This document shows, in pieces, positions 26,114 through 33,938 of a stretch of 33,938 nt of DNA. This DNA is from DATGZX01 sp035296965 (GTDB lineage: Bacteria > Planctomycetota > Planctomycetia > Gemmatales > Gemmataceae). Each line of letters starts with the position of its first letter. Position 1 is the stretch's first letter. Where the stretch lies: the NCBI GenBank assembly GCA_035296965.1, contig DATGZX010000012.1, positions 1-33,938 on the forward strand. The letters run 5' to 3'. The position numbers and the translations under genes are program-made. The notes under the pieces were generated by a model. The model did not search any database and was not told the DNA's origin. It saw nothing but the letters and a program-made list of their open reading frames with translations.

Positions 26114-27487
26114 ATGCCCATCAGCCTGACCTGTTCGATCTGCAAATCCAAAATGCGGGCTCCGGATAAAGCTGCCGGTAAGCGCGTCAAGTGCCCGAAG
26201 TGCGGCAAGGCGATCAATGTCCCGGCTGCAGCCAGTCCCTCCGCCGGGTTGTCGGCGCTTCGACCAGGCCCAGCCGAGTCGAAGACTGTGAATGGAGCCG
26301 CAGCTTCCGCCGAGAGGTTCGCGGAAGGCGCCGCGAGGGAAGAGCCGGCGCCCGTGCCGCACAATCCTGCTTCTGAGGCCAAAAAGTATGGTGAGTCTGG
26401 CGCTGGGTTGATCCCGATCATTCTGGGCTCGCTTGGCGCGGCGCTGTTGCTGTTAGGAGTTTTCGCGCCAGTGATCAGCACACCTATAGGGGCACCTACA
26501 TACATTGGTGCTCAGAGGTGGGCTGGAATAACGATTTTGGCCCTTGCTGGCGTAGCCTGCGTGCCGATCGTGGCCAGGTTGTACAGATGGGTGACGCTGG
26601 CCGGGCTCGCGGCTCTCGGGATCATCGGCTTTACTTTTGTCCACTTGCAGGTACAGCTTTCTAATGCCCAGGCGGAATACGCTGAGCAAATGAAGGGGAA
26701 CCCTTTCTCGGGAATCGGCGAGGCAATGCTCGCATCTGTGCAATTCCAATGGGGATGGGCGGTCCTTCTGATCGGAGGCATCCTGCTAGTCGCCGCCGGA
26801 GTGGCAGCCGAAACCCGCCGCGGAGAGCGCCGAGGGAAGGTGATTATGTTTGCCGGGATGGCATCGATTCCGATGGTCCTGGCTTGCGTGGGAGGGGCTA
26901 CTTACCTGCTTGAGGAGGCCTTCGGCTCCAAAGGGAATGCGGGTCCAAAGCTAACAATCTTTTCGCGCGACAGCCAACAGGCAACCCAGCCGGATGGAGG
27001 GCAGGTTGTATGGGCTGATGCTAACGCTGGTCCCGTTCAACAGGGAGATGTACGTGTCAGCGTGACGCGAGCCAGGATCAGCACTGTCGAAGTGAAAGAC
27101 CTGTTCGGGAAGGGCTCTACAAGCTCAGACGAATATCTGCAAATCGGAGTGAGAGTTGAAAATCTGAGCGGCAACCAGATCGTGCACTACTTGGGCTGGG
27201 GTTCGTCCACGTTTGGCGACCATGGTTCGCTAAAGGACAATTTCGGCAACACGTATCGCCTGTATGCCGGTTATCCCACCATCCCCGGGCACCTCCCTGG
27301 GCAGGTGGAGGGCGTGAAGGATCTTTATCCGAGCAAGTCGGTGGAAGATGTGCTGTTTTTCCCACTGCCCGTGAACGGATTCCAGTATTTGCGGTTGGAA
27401 CTGCCTGGCGAGAACTTCGGCGGAAAGGAACCGATCAGGATTCAGATCGCAGGGAACATGATCAAGCGCGGTCAGTCCCCGAACTAG
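26114..27487 (+). CDS. Zinc-ribbon membrane protein with C-terminal extracytoplasmic domain
   Basis: A 457-residue protein. An N-terminal zinc ribbon uses C7-x2-C10 and C27-x2-C30 (LTCSICKSKM; KCPKCGKAINVP). A linker rich in Ala, Pro and Glu follows, then about five transmembrane helices (roughly 98-122, 137-157, 160-180, 215-237 and 245-270), then a beta-rich domain of about 150 residues (RVSVTRARISTVEVKD, EYLQIGVRVENLSGNQIVHY) that resembles DUF4352-type immunoglobulin-like domains. The architecture is common in planctomycetes; the zinc ribbon faces the cytoplasm. A site AAGG precedes the ATG. It is divergent from the protease gene across 250 bp. Whether it belongs to the element or is older host sequence is unclear. 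Confidence 0.8.
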   Translation: MPISLTCSICKSKMRAPDKAAGKRVKCPKCGKAINVPAAASPSAGLSALRPGPAESKTVNGAAASAERFAEGAAREEPAPVPHNPASEAKKYGESGAGLIPIILGSLGAALLLLGVFAPVISTPIGAPTYIGAQRWAGITILALAGVACVPIVARLYRWVTLAGLAALGIIGFTFVHLQVQLSNAQAEYAEQMKGNPFSGIGEAMLASVQFQWGWAVLLIGGILLVAAGVAAETRRGERRGKVIMFAGMASIPMVLACVGGATYLLEEAFGSKGNAGPKLTIFSRDSQQATQPDGGQVVWADANAGPVQQGDVRVSVTRARISTVEVKDLFGKGSTSSDEYLQIGVRVENLSGNQIVHYLGWGSSTFGDHGSLKDNFGNTYRLYAGYPTIPGHLPGQVEGVKDLYPSKSVEDVLFFPLPVNGFQYLRLELPGENFGGKEPIRIQIAGNMIKRGQSPN

Positions 27488-27522
27488 GAATATTAGGACG
27501 TGGCAACTCTCTTTATTGCTCG

Positions 27523-27989
27523 TTACACAGCCATTACACAATACGGGGGTCCAGGCACACCCGCAAGGACTTCCTTAGCTCTGGCGATTGCCTGGATAAT
27601 CGTAGTCCTTGCGGGTGTGCGCTGGGCTCCTTGGAAGATTTCCAATCCGTAGCTTGCGGCTTCGAGTCCTGCCGGGGGGGGGGGTAGTCGACGAACAGCG
27701 CGCCGAACGCTGGATTTAGCAAATCTATGAGTTGGATAGCGTGGCCAGAAACCCAGGCCTCGGCGCGGATGTCTTTCGCAAAAGGGTTGTTGCCGAAAGT
27801 CCACAAAGCAGCCTGTTCCCACCTGCAGATGACATCGGCAATCTGGTCAAGCCATCATGACATTGCGGATGCTCTGACGATCAATCGCCGGGCCGACATT
27901 ACTTGCTTTTCTTCAAGCAGTTGACTTATAATCCCTACCAAGTCTTGGGCGACATCGGCGGCTGATCGGCCGATCGCTGCCGGTGACAC
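27523..27989 (-). pseudogene. Decayed gene with in-frame TGA and poly-C frameshift
   Basis: Three pieces in minus-strand order make one plausible protein: AADVAQDLVGIISQLLEEKQ to SARRLIVRASAMS, then a TGA, then in the same frame WLDQIADVICRWEQAALWTF, FGNNPFAKDIRAEAW and LNPAFGALFVDYPPP. At a run of ten G on the + strand (near 27675-27684) the sensible frame changes to AGLEAASYGLEIFQGAQR and ends ARAKEVLAGVPGPPYC at 27523. No family is recognised and no good start codon is visible. The homopolymer could also be a slippage site, but the extra TGA argues for decay. Confidence 0.45.
27903..27932 (+). promoter_or_regulatory. Sigma-70-type promoter candidate
   Basis: TTGCTT at 27903-27908 and a perfect TATAAT at 27927-27932 with an 18-base spacer, on the + strand. 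Transcription would start near 27939, about 60 bases before a strong terminator and 200 bases before the ParB-terminase operon. Confidence 0.5.
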
Positions 27990-28038
27990 CAGCCAATAAG
28001 AGGCCACGCGGGGCCGCTGTACCCGCGTGGCCTTTTTT
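27939..28038 (+). ncRNA. Candidate ~100-nt small RNA or attenuated leader
   Basis: The stretch between the promoter candidate and the terminator has no ORF on this strand. It contains a self-complementary segment (gatcggccgatc near 27963-27974) and ends with the terminator hairpin. It is either a short independent RNA or the leader of the ParB-terminase operon under attenuation. No Rfam family is recognised. Confidence 0.35.
28002..28038 (+). terminator. Strong intrinsic terminator
   Basis: GGCCACGCGGG (28002-28012) pairs perfectly with CCCGCGTGGCC (28022-28032) over 11 bp with a nine-base loop, followed by six T (28033-28038). No protein-coding gene on the + strand ends within 500 bp upstream, so it probably ends a short RNA or regulates the operon downstream. 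Confidence 0.85.
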
Positions 28039-28142
28039 GTTTGGCTCACCCAGGAACTCGTCACGCGGGGGCTTTTCGGAGCCCCCGATGACGTTTGTCA
28101 GAAGGAACATGGAAGCAGCATCCGAACGAAGAGGATCAAGAC

Positions 28143-28376
28143 ATGCACGTCCAAATGCGTCCAATCAGTTCACTCCGCCCCTACGAAAATAACCGCAGGC
28201 ATAGCGACGAAGCCGTGGATGCCGTCGCCGCCTCGATCCGCGAATTCGGTTTTCGCCAGCCGATCGTCGTGGACGAAGATGGCGTCATCACCATCGGAAA
28301 TAGTAGATACGAGGCCGCTGTCATGCTCGGACTCGAGCCAGTCCCCGTGCATGCCGCCGAGGCACCCCCGTCATGA
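28143..28376 (+). CDS. Stand-alone ParB/Srx N-terminal-domain protein
   Basis: Seventy-seven residues covering one ParB-like nuclease/CTPase N-terminal domain: MRPISSLRPYENNRRHSDEA, then VAASIREFGFRQPIVVDEDG and ITIGNSRYEAAVMLGLE. The usual GHxR motif is altered to GNSR, with Asn in place of His. The HTH and dimerisation parts of true ParB are absent. Short ParB-domain proteins often head phage packaging modules with terminase and methyltransferase genes, as here. The ATG at 28143 follows an AGAGGA site; a TTG at 28095 is possible but weaker. The stop overlaps the next start as ATGA. Confidence 0.8.
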   Translation: MHVQMRPISSLRPYENNRRHSDEAVDAVAASIREFGFRQPIVVDEDGVITIGNSRYEAAVMLGLEPVPVHAAEAPPS

Positions 28377-28909
28377 AGGCTGGACGCAAACCCAAACTGA
28401 CCAAGGACTTGCAGGATAGGCTCTGCGAGTTGATACGGGCTGGAAACTACTACAACGTGGTTTGCCGCCAATGCGGCATTTCTGTATCGACCTTCAACGA
28501 GTGGCTCCGCCGCGGTCTCAACAAGGAAACGGCCGGCCGCAAGACCCGGCCGCTATATGCAGCATTTGCGGCCGCAGTCCAGAAGGCGAAAGCAGAGGGC
28601 GAAATGCTGTCACTGGGGCGCATCCGCCAGGCCGCCCGGGGTGGCGATGTGACTGCTCGGGAAACCATCACGAGGACTGACGGCACGCAGATTCTGAGAG
28701 AGAAATTCTCCCGCCCGGATTGGCAAGCGGATGCCTGGTTCCTCGAGCGCCGACACTCTGGGCATTGGCGTCGGCGTGACGAACGCCAGATCACCGGCAA
28801 GGATGGGGAACGCGTCCTGCCGCCGGCCATAGACATTGCATCCATGAGCGACGAGGAGTTGCGAAATGCCATCGCTGATCGAGAGCGAGCCATCGCCAGT
28901 CGACCTTGA
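28373..28909 (+). CDS. terS: Terminase small-subunit-like protein
   Basis: A 178-residue protein with an N-terminal HTH: KPKLTKDLQDRLCELIRAGN, then YYNVVCRQCGISVSTFNEWL, typical of small terminases and related DNA-recognition proteins. A central helical region (AAFAAAVQKAKAEGEMLSLG) and the segment DWQADAWFLERRHSGHWRRR are also typical of the group. It would recognise the packaging site and recruit the large subunit. It overlaps the ParB gene by four bases and the large-subunit gene by 44 bases, which shows one operon. The large subunit beside it makes the assignment secure in role, less so in exact family. Confidence 0.82.
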   Translation: MKAGRKPKLTKDLQDRLCELIRAGNYYNVVCRQCGISVSTFNEWLRRGLNKETAGRKTRPLYAAFAAAVQKAKAEGEMLSLGRIRQAARGGDVTARETITRTDGTQILREKFSRPDWQADAWFLERRHSGHWRRRDERQITGKDGERVLPPAIDIASMSDEELRNAIADRERAIASRP

Positions 28910-30578
28910 TGGCTTGTATTTGGAGCTGCTGCACCGCGAAGAAGCGGTCCGGATAGCGCGCTCGTCCTTCAGCAATTTCATTTCCTACGTTCGTCCCTGG
29001 TTCTCGTTCGCGTGGTTTCATGAAGAAATAGCGGTCGCGCTTGATCGCTGGGTAACCGGGGATCTGACCCGAGTGATGATCTTCATGCCGGTGCAGCACG
29101 GCAAGTCGGAGATGGCATCCCGATTGTTGCCACCGTACGTTCTCGGCAAACACCCCGACGCGGCCCTGGTCGCGTGCTCGTACGGCGCCAACTTGGCCCA
29201 GGACCTGAATCGGGACGTGCAACTGGTGATGGACAGCGACGAATACCGGCGCGTGTTCCCCGGGTCGCCACTGCTGGGGAAGGGAGTCAGCAAGAAACAC
29301 CGGGGATCCTGGAAGCGAAACAGCAAGGAGTTCAATATCGTCGGCAAACGTGGCGTGTACCGATGCGCCGGCGTCGACGGGCCGATCACCGGGAAATCGA
29401 TGGACTTCGGCATCATTGATGACGTGTTCAAGAACCGGCAAGAGGCAGATAGCCCGGTTCATCGCAAGCACGTTTGGGATTGGTACACCAACGTTTTCAA
29501 ACGGCGCATGCGTTCGGATCTTGGACGCATCCTGATCGTCATGACGCGCTGGCATGAGGACGACCTGGCCGGCCGACTCTTGCGCATGGCGAAGGAAAAC
29601 CCGAAGGCCGAGCAATGGCACACTGTCGCGTACCAGGGCTTGTGCGACAGAGAGGAAGCTAGTGAGCACGACCCCAGGCAAGAAGGCGAAGCCCTCTGGC
29701 CCGAGCGATTCAGCCGGGAATACCTTGAGAAGGAACGCATGACTTCGGCGTATATGTTCAGCGCGATTTATCAACAAAAGCCAAGTCCCCCGGAGGGAGC
29801 CATTTTCAAGCGAGCATGCTTTCATTACTTCTACACAGACGAACGCCTGCAAGAGCACGATGGCCAGCGATTTCTCATGCGGGAGTTCGTGCTTCCCATG
29901 GGCGAAACCGGCGAAACGCGGCGCTTCCGTTTCGAGGAATGCCGATGGTTCCAGGTCATCGACACAGCTCTCAAGGCTACGGACACGGCGGCTTTTACTG
30001 CTTTGGTCACCGTCGCCGTCACTCCGAAGAATGATGTCTTGGTCTACCACGTCTGGCGGCAGCGCCTGGAGGTCCCCGAGCAATTCGGCGCTTTGATGGA
30101 GATGCGCGCCGGAGAAGCCGTGTTCGATCCGCAAACTCGTGCGTTCGTGCAACACGGGTACATGAAGCCGTGGCCCTGTCCGCTCCTGTATCAAGCTGTT
30201 GAAGAGGCGGCCAGCGGCATCGGACTGTTGCAAACAGGGGCGGCTGCGGGGCACCCGTTTCGGTCACTCAAGGCAACCGGCAGCAAAGAGCAACGGGCCG
30301 TCGCCATCGCGACCATGTACGAAAACGGCAAGGTATGGCACCGAAACGGGGCCAGTTGGGTAGCCGCGTTCGAAGATGAGTTGCTGATGTTTCCAAACGG
30401 TACGTTCCTCGACCAGGCGGATTGCATGGGGCACGTGGGCATGTTGGTTCAGGAAACCTCGGTGGCCGCCAGGCCGATCCAGGGAGAGTTGCTATGCAGC
30501 CCGAATCCATACCTCGACACCGGGGCTGGCGAAACTTACAACATCGGCGGCGTCGAGGTTTACTTCCCGCCAGATTGA
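28866..30578 (+). CDS. terL: Terminase large subunit
   Basis: A 570-residue DNA-packaging motor. The ATPase domain has the P-loop MPVQHGKSE at 74-82, the Walker B FGIIDDVFKN at 181-190 and the coupling motif TRWHEDDL at 227-234. The C-terminal RNase-H-like nuclease region begins FQVIDTALKATD (about 362-373; D366 a likely metal ligand). The length is slightly above the usual 450-550. The ATG at 28866 has GAGGAG about seven bases upstream and overlaps the small-subunit gene. A large terminase normally precedes portal and capsid genes; here a methyltransferase follows and then no structural gene is seen. Confidence 0.93.
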   Translation: MPSLIESEPSPVDLDGLYLELLHREEAVRIARSSFSNFISYVRPWFSFAWFHEEIAVALDRWVTGDLTRVMIFMPVQHGKSEMASRLLPPYVLGKHPDAALVACSYGANLAQDLNRDVQLVMDSDEYRRVFPGSPLLGKGVSKKHRGSWKRNSKEFNIVGKRGVYRCAGVDGPITGKSMDFGIIDDVFKNRQEADSPVHRKHVWDWYTNVFKRRMRSDLGRILIVMTRWHEDDLAGRLLRMAKENPKAEQWHTVAYQGLCDREEASEHDPRQEGEALWPERFSREYLEKERMTSAYMFSAIYQQKPSPPEGAIFKRACFHYFYTDERLQEHDGQRFLMREFVLPMGETGETRRFRFEECRWFQVIDTALKATDTAAFTALVTVAVTPKNDVLVYHVWRQRLEVPEQFGALMEMRAGEAVFDPQTRAFVQHGYMKPWPCPLLYQAVEEAASGIGLLQTGAAAGHPFRSLKATGSKEQRAVAIATMYENGKVWHRNGASWVAAFEDELLMFPNGTFLDQADCMGHVGMLVQETSVAARPIQGELLCSPNPYLDTGAGETYNIGGVEVYFPPD

Positions 30579-30677
30579 GCGCTTCGCCCTGACGAGCGGT
30601 GCAGGAGGCTACGTTGTGATCGAGTGCAGTTCGAAGATACCTTACTTGGCCATCCTTCGCCCTCCGGAGCAGAGACA

Positions 30678-32120
30678 ATGAAAATTCGTGACCGCATCAT
30701 ACGTTTTGACCGCGTGCTCGCCTCCGAGCTGTTGCCCCATCCCAAGAACTGGCGGACGCATCCGCAAGCCCAGAGGGACGCACTCAAAGGCGTGCTTGCC
30801 GAAATTGGCTATGCGGGCGCCTGTCTGGTCCGCGAAACCGAACACGGCCTGATGCTGATTGACGGCCACTTGCGGGCAGAGACGACGCCGGATGCCATGG
30901 TCCCGGTACTCGTGCTCAATGTGAACGAAGAGGAAGCAGAGAAACTGCTTCTGACCTACGACCCGCTCTCGGCAATGGCCCAGGCGGACAAGGAAGCGCT
31001 GGCCAAGCTGATGCGCGAGGTCGATGTCGAAAACTTGGCCGTGAAAGAGATGCTCGGCAACCTCGCTGCGGAGCACCAACTCCTTGGCCCCGATAGTGCT
31101 GGCCTGGTTGATGCCGACGACATCCCGAGCGCTCCAGACGCGGCCGCCACGCTGCCCGGGGATCTCTACATCCTGGGCAACCATCGGTTGCTTTGTGCGG
31201 ACAGCAGCAAACCCGAAGATGTCGATCGGCTGTTGGACGGGGCGGAAATCCACCTGGTCAACACAGACCCGCCGTACAACGTGAAGGTCGAACCGCGGAG
31301 CAACAACGCTATCGCGGCTGGACTTAGTTCGTTCCCCTCGGCGACGGAGATGGAAAACCGGCATCACCAGGGATTCGATCTGGCCCGGCATTCGGAGAAA
31401 TCCAAGCCGACGCAGAAGAAGTTGCGGGCCAAGGATCGCCCGCTCGAGAACGACTTCGTTTCCGACGAGGCTTTTGATGAGATGTTGCATGCGTGGTTCG
31501 GCAACATGTCCCGCGTGCTGGTGCCGGGCGGGTCATTCTACATCTGGGGCGGGTACGCCAACCTCGGCAATTACCCACCTGTGCTCAAGAAGTGCGGGCT
31601 GTACTTTTCGCAGGGGATCATCTGGAACAAACTGCATCCCGTGCTAACCAGGAAGGACTTCATGGGATGTTTTGAGATCGCGTATTACGGCTGGAAGGAA
31701 GGCCACGGTCACAAGTTCTACGGGCCCCCAAACGCTTACGACCTCTGGGACGTCAAGAAGGTGAACCCCCAGAATATGATCCACCTGACCGAGAAGCCCG
31801 TCGAGCTAGCCTCGCGCGCCATGCACTTCTCCTCCCGGCCCGGGCAAAACGTCCTGGATTTGTTTGGAGGGAGTGGTTCCACAATTGTGGCTGCGGAGCA
31901 AACGGGGCGGCGGGCGTTCTTGATGGAGCTCGACACGTTGTACGCCGACATCATCGTCGAGCGCTATGTGCGGTTTGTTGGCCACCCCAGCAAGGTGCGT
32001 GTCTTCCGTGATGCCAAAGAGTACACCTTTCAGGAGGTGAAGGACATCGCCGCCAAGGCCGCGCAAGCTGCCGGCGAGGCACCGCCGACGGAAGAGGAGG
32101 CCGAGGCCCCCGAATCGTAG
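30678..32120 (+). CDS. ParB-domain DNA methyltransferase
   Basis: A 480-residue fusion. Residues 8-95 form a ParB-like domain (LASELLPHPKNWRTHP, DGHLRAETT). Residues about 155-440 form an N6-adenine/N4-cytosine methyltransferase of the beta order: catalytic DPPY at 197-200, TEKPVEL at 371-377 and the SAM-binding LFGGSGST at 395-402, so the catalytic motif precedes the SAM motif. Such fusions are common in phages and integrated elements and may protect element DNA from host restriction. The C-terminal 30 residues are Ala/Glu-rich. The ATG at 30678 has GGAG at 30666-30669; an upstream in-frame start at 30624 has none. It lies 99 bp after the large terminase. Confidence 0.9.
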   Translation: MKIRDRIIRFDRVLASELLPHPKNWRTHPQAQRDALKGVLAEIGYAGACLVRETEHGLMLIDGHLRAETTPDAMVPVLVLNVNEEEAEKLLLTYDPLSAMAQADKEALAKLMREVDVENLAVKEMLGNLAAEHQLLGPDSAGLVDADDIPSAPDAAATLPGDLYILGNHRLLCADSSKPEDVDRLLDGAEIHLVNTDPPYNVKVEPRSNNAIAAGLSSFPSATEMENRHHQGFDLARHSEKSKPTQKKLRAKDRPLENDFVSDEAFDEMLHAWFGNMSRVLVPGGSFYIWGGYANLGNYPPVLKKCGLYFSQGIIWNKLHPVLTRKDFMGCFEIAYYGWKEGHGHKFYGPPNAYDLWDVKKVNPQNMIHLTEKPVELASRAMHFSSRPGQNVLDLFGGSGSTIVAAEQTGRRAFLMELDTLYADIIVERYVRFVGHPSKVRVFRDAKEYTFQEVKDIAAKAAQAAGEAPPTEEEAEAPES

Positions 32121-33064
32121 CCTCTCCTTCGCCACGTTTGCGCACGTCGCGTTGCCGTCCGCGCGGTCGACCAAGGTGGCCAACCCCTCACTTCCACGAT
32201 TCGCAGGCCATTCTGGCGTAGGTGCGGCTAACCAGCTCGGCCTAACATTCCCTTCTGCGCAAGGTCGGCTTCCATGTCGGCGCCTCCGTATCCGGTCTAC
32301 CAAGTCGAGTGAGCGCGGAGGCCAGGCTTGCCGACCGTGACAATGGACTCAATTCGCACTAAATGGCTCCCTTCTTAACGCCGTCGTAGAATCGAGATCA
32401 AGAGGCGTAGGCCAAGGAGCCCTCGATTCGCGCTGGTTTGCGTCCGCAAACACTTCGGTGTGTCGGACCGAAGCGCGCATCACCAACCACAGATGATCGA
32501 GCACCCGCGGCGGTCGCGGCCACGGCAATTCACCCAGGTCGTTCCAAGCAGGCGGCCGTATAGCAACGCCAGCGCCGACCTCGCCTGTGCCAGCGCGGGC
32601 AACGGCTCCGGCGCCGTTTTGACGATACGTTCCAGAAAATGGATCGCCTCGCGCAATCCGAGCTGCGACGGCTGCTGCTTGTTGTGGAAGAGACTGAAGC
32701 GTCGCGACCGGTGCACCAGCCCATCGGCCGTCGGCGGTGAATCGCCAGGCTTCCGCGCGCGGCTTGCCCTAACCGATCAAGCAGGAGCGCTCCGGTCAAC
32801 GGTTCACCGGAGTTAGGCTCGGCAACGAAGATAGAGTTCATGCTGACCTCGCGGGATGCGTGTGGCGTGGTCCTATCGGATATTGGAACATGCGCACACT
32901 TCTCGCTCGACAAGAACATCACTCCGCCGATTGACAACCATCGCCTGTACAGGTCGAATAGCCGTCATGATATTCAGGCGCGAGTGATACTGTGCCGGCG
33001 CCGGTTGTGTAAATCACCAGTTCCAGTTAGAGCGCAGAGGCGCGGGTGTGCCCGCGAATGTTTC
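32121..33064. other. Mostly non-coding region right of the packaging module
   Basis: No intact gene is supported in these 944 bases. A decayed minus-strand ORF lies at 32480-32841. No phage structural gene, tRNA, terminator or copy of the tRNA-Arg segment was found. Confidence 0.4.
32480..32841 (-). pseudogene. Possible decayed ORF
   Basis: A start at 32841 gives MNSIFVAEPNSGEPLTGALL and LLDRLGQAARG, then the frame degenerates into Arg/Ser-rich sequence. Around 32745-32758 a shift of frame gives better codon use (mostly G or C at third positions) and a helical protein-like stretch LGLREAIHFLERIVKTAPE followed by ALAQARSALALLYGRLLG. I read this as a frameshifted gene of unknown family. The evidence is only codon use and helix pattern. 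Confidence 0.3.
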
Positions 33065-33346
33065 ATGTGGTTTTTTGCTTTCTTGATCCTCCTGGCCATC
33101 TCGGGATCCCAGTACGCGGCCCACGAGCGCCGGCTGCGTTTGTTGGAGCGAAAGATCGCTTTTCTGCTCGGTCGCTCGGGTGCCGACACAGCCGCCATCG
33201 AGGCTGCATTCCAAGAAGCGGAAGAGGCAACCCGTGGCAAGAGCAGAACCATCCTCCTCGTGCTCGCGGTCTCCTTGGCGTGTATGGGGGTCGTCGGTGC
33301 TCTCGTCCTTACTTGGCTGCTCCTGAGCCAGCCAATAGGGAATTAG
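33065..33346 (+). CDS. Small membrane protein with two helices
   Basis: Ninety-three residues: an N-terminal hydrophobic helix (MWFFAFLILLAISG), a charged helical middle likely to form a coiled coil (HERRLRLLERKIAFLL, EAAFQEAEEATRGK) and a second hydrophobic helix at about 65-88 (TILLVLAVSLACMGVVGALV). No family recognised. The start is chosen where the hydrophobic segment begins; the ribosome-binding site is weak. Confidence 0.6.
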   Translation: MWFFAFLILLAISGSQYAAHERRLRLLERKIAFLLGRSGADTAAIEAAFQEAEEATRGKSRTILLVLAVSLACMGVVGALVLTWLLLSQPIGN

Positions 33347-33938
33347 CAATCGGCGGCGCAGCGATTGGGGGCGATTTGCTTCTTGATCGGGTGTGCGGCG
33401 CATCACCTGCTCGTAAAGAAATAAGCTGCCGGCAACTTCTGCTCCTGAATAAGATGGTCTAACCGGAATTCGGCGGGTAGTGGCTTGAGAATCGGTTGAA
33501 AGTCGGGTAGCCTGGGCGCCAGGCTGCGGGCCTGGGGGCCAGCCGGGCTCCCGGAAGGCAGGGCAACTTCTAACAAATAGGTGCAGCTGATCGGGTCAGC
33601 CGTTCCTGGTTTCAGCCAGGTCGCAGGCTCTCCGGCTGGCCCGGCAGCTGATCTTGGCGTTAGCTCGTCACAATCCCGTATTCTAAACCATTCTTGGGAT
33701 TCCCTGAAATCCACCGTTTTCTTAGCTCTCGGCCGACGTTTAGAGCTGCACTCTTGCGCGCTTCGGTCCCATCGACCGACGTATCCATCCGGCACCTAAA
33801 ACCGCATCGACACGCGTCATTTCGAGGAGGAGTGCTCAATGCCCAGCTAATCGAGTTCGCCTGCACCATCAGCGCGGCGAAGGCGGTGCCAGAATGGACA
33901 GATACGCTTCCCAGGGTCCGACTTCTTTCCGGTGTTGG
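33347..33938. other. Right end of window, no gene supported
   Basis: Open frames on the minus strand here have biased, proline/arginine-rich composition and no domain. A 10-bp inverted repeat is present: GGCCAGCCGG at 33537-33546 and CCGGCTGGCC at 33632-33641, within GC-rich sequence that may be part of a dispersed repeat. Confidence 0.3.

Noticed and set aside
27855..28064. Recoding of the TGA as selenocysteine
   Set aside because: A frameshift at the G10 tract follows in the same gene and no SECIS-like structure is evident, so decay is simpler.
33403..33795. A 130-codon minus-strand open frame
   Set aside because: Proline/arginine/serine-rich with no domain, overlapping GC-rich inverted repeats; not convincing as a gene.
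32121..33938. Right attachment site as a repeat of the tRNA-Arg sequence
   Set aside because: I compared the T-arm and anticodon segments by eye and found no matching copy; it may lie outside the window.

Overview
The window looks like a chromosomal piece of a planctomycete, probably of the Gemmata/Gemmatales type, carrying an integrated mobile element. The host assignment rests on gene content. There is a planctomycete-type cytochrome c/DUF1549/DUF1553 protein paired with a DUF1501 twin-arginine protein, a twin-arginine Gfo/Idh/MocA oxidoreductase, a long HEAT-repeat protein, a remnant of a DUF2924 gene, and a 1501-residue Ser/Thr kinase fused to a STAND-type ATPase and a formylglycine-generating-enzyme domain. 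No species name can be given from the sequence alone.

Region 1 (about 1-16,170) is host-like. In order it holds: a HEAT-repeat protein whose 5' end looks damaged; an oxidoreductase (-); the DUF1549/DUF1553 + DUF1501 pair (+), with a palindromic dispersed repeat inserted in frame in the first gene; a predicted PD-(D/E)XK nuclease-like protein (-); the remnant of a DUF2924 locus; a small membrane protein; a frameshifted membrane-protein pseudogene; and the large kinase (-). Two diverged copies of a roughly 165-bp sequence lie in the same orientation on either side of the kinase gene.

Region 2 (about 16,760 to at least 32,120) is the mobile element. It begins beside a tRNA-Arg(CCT) gene with a tyrosine integrase. 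A leftward replication block follows: a two-HTH-gene operon, a 59-residue ORF and a primase-helicase of the P4/D5 type, all overlapping or nearly so. The end of the primase gene is embedded in seven copies of a 9-bp motif in both orientations around an A+T-rich hairpin, which resembles an iteron origin. Upstream of this operon lie a 13-bp perfect palindrome, a second set of repeated dodecamers, an unusual protein made of several HTH-like modules plus an AT-hook, and a trypsin-like protease. Rightward genes are a zinc-ribbon membrane protein and a packaging-type module (ParB domain, small terminase, large terminase, ParB-methyltransferase). No portal, protease, capsid or tail gene follows, so the element looks like a satellite or a truncated prophage that can replicate and perhaps be packaged but does not encode a particle here.

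Region 3 (32,121-33,938) is mostly non-coding, with a decayed ORF and one small two-helix membrane protein. The right attachment site was not found in the window, so the right limit of the element is open.
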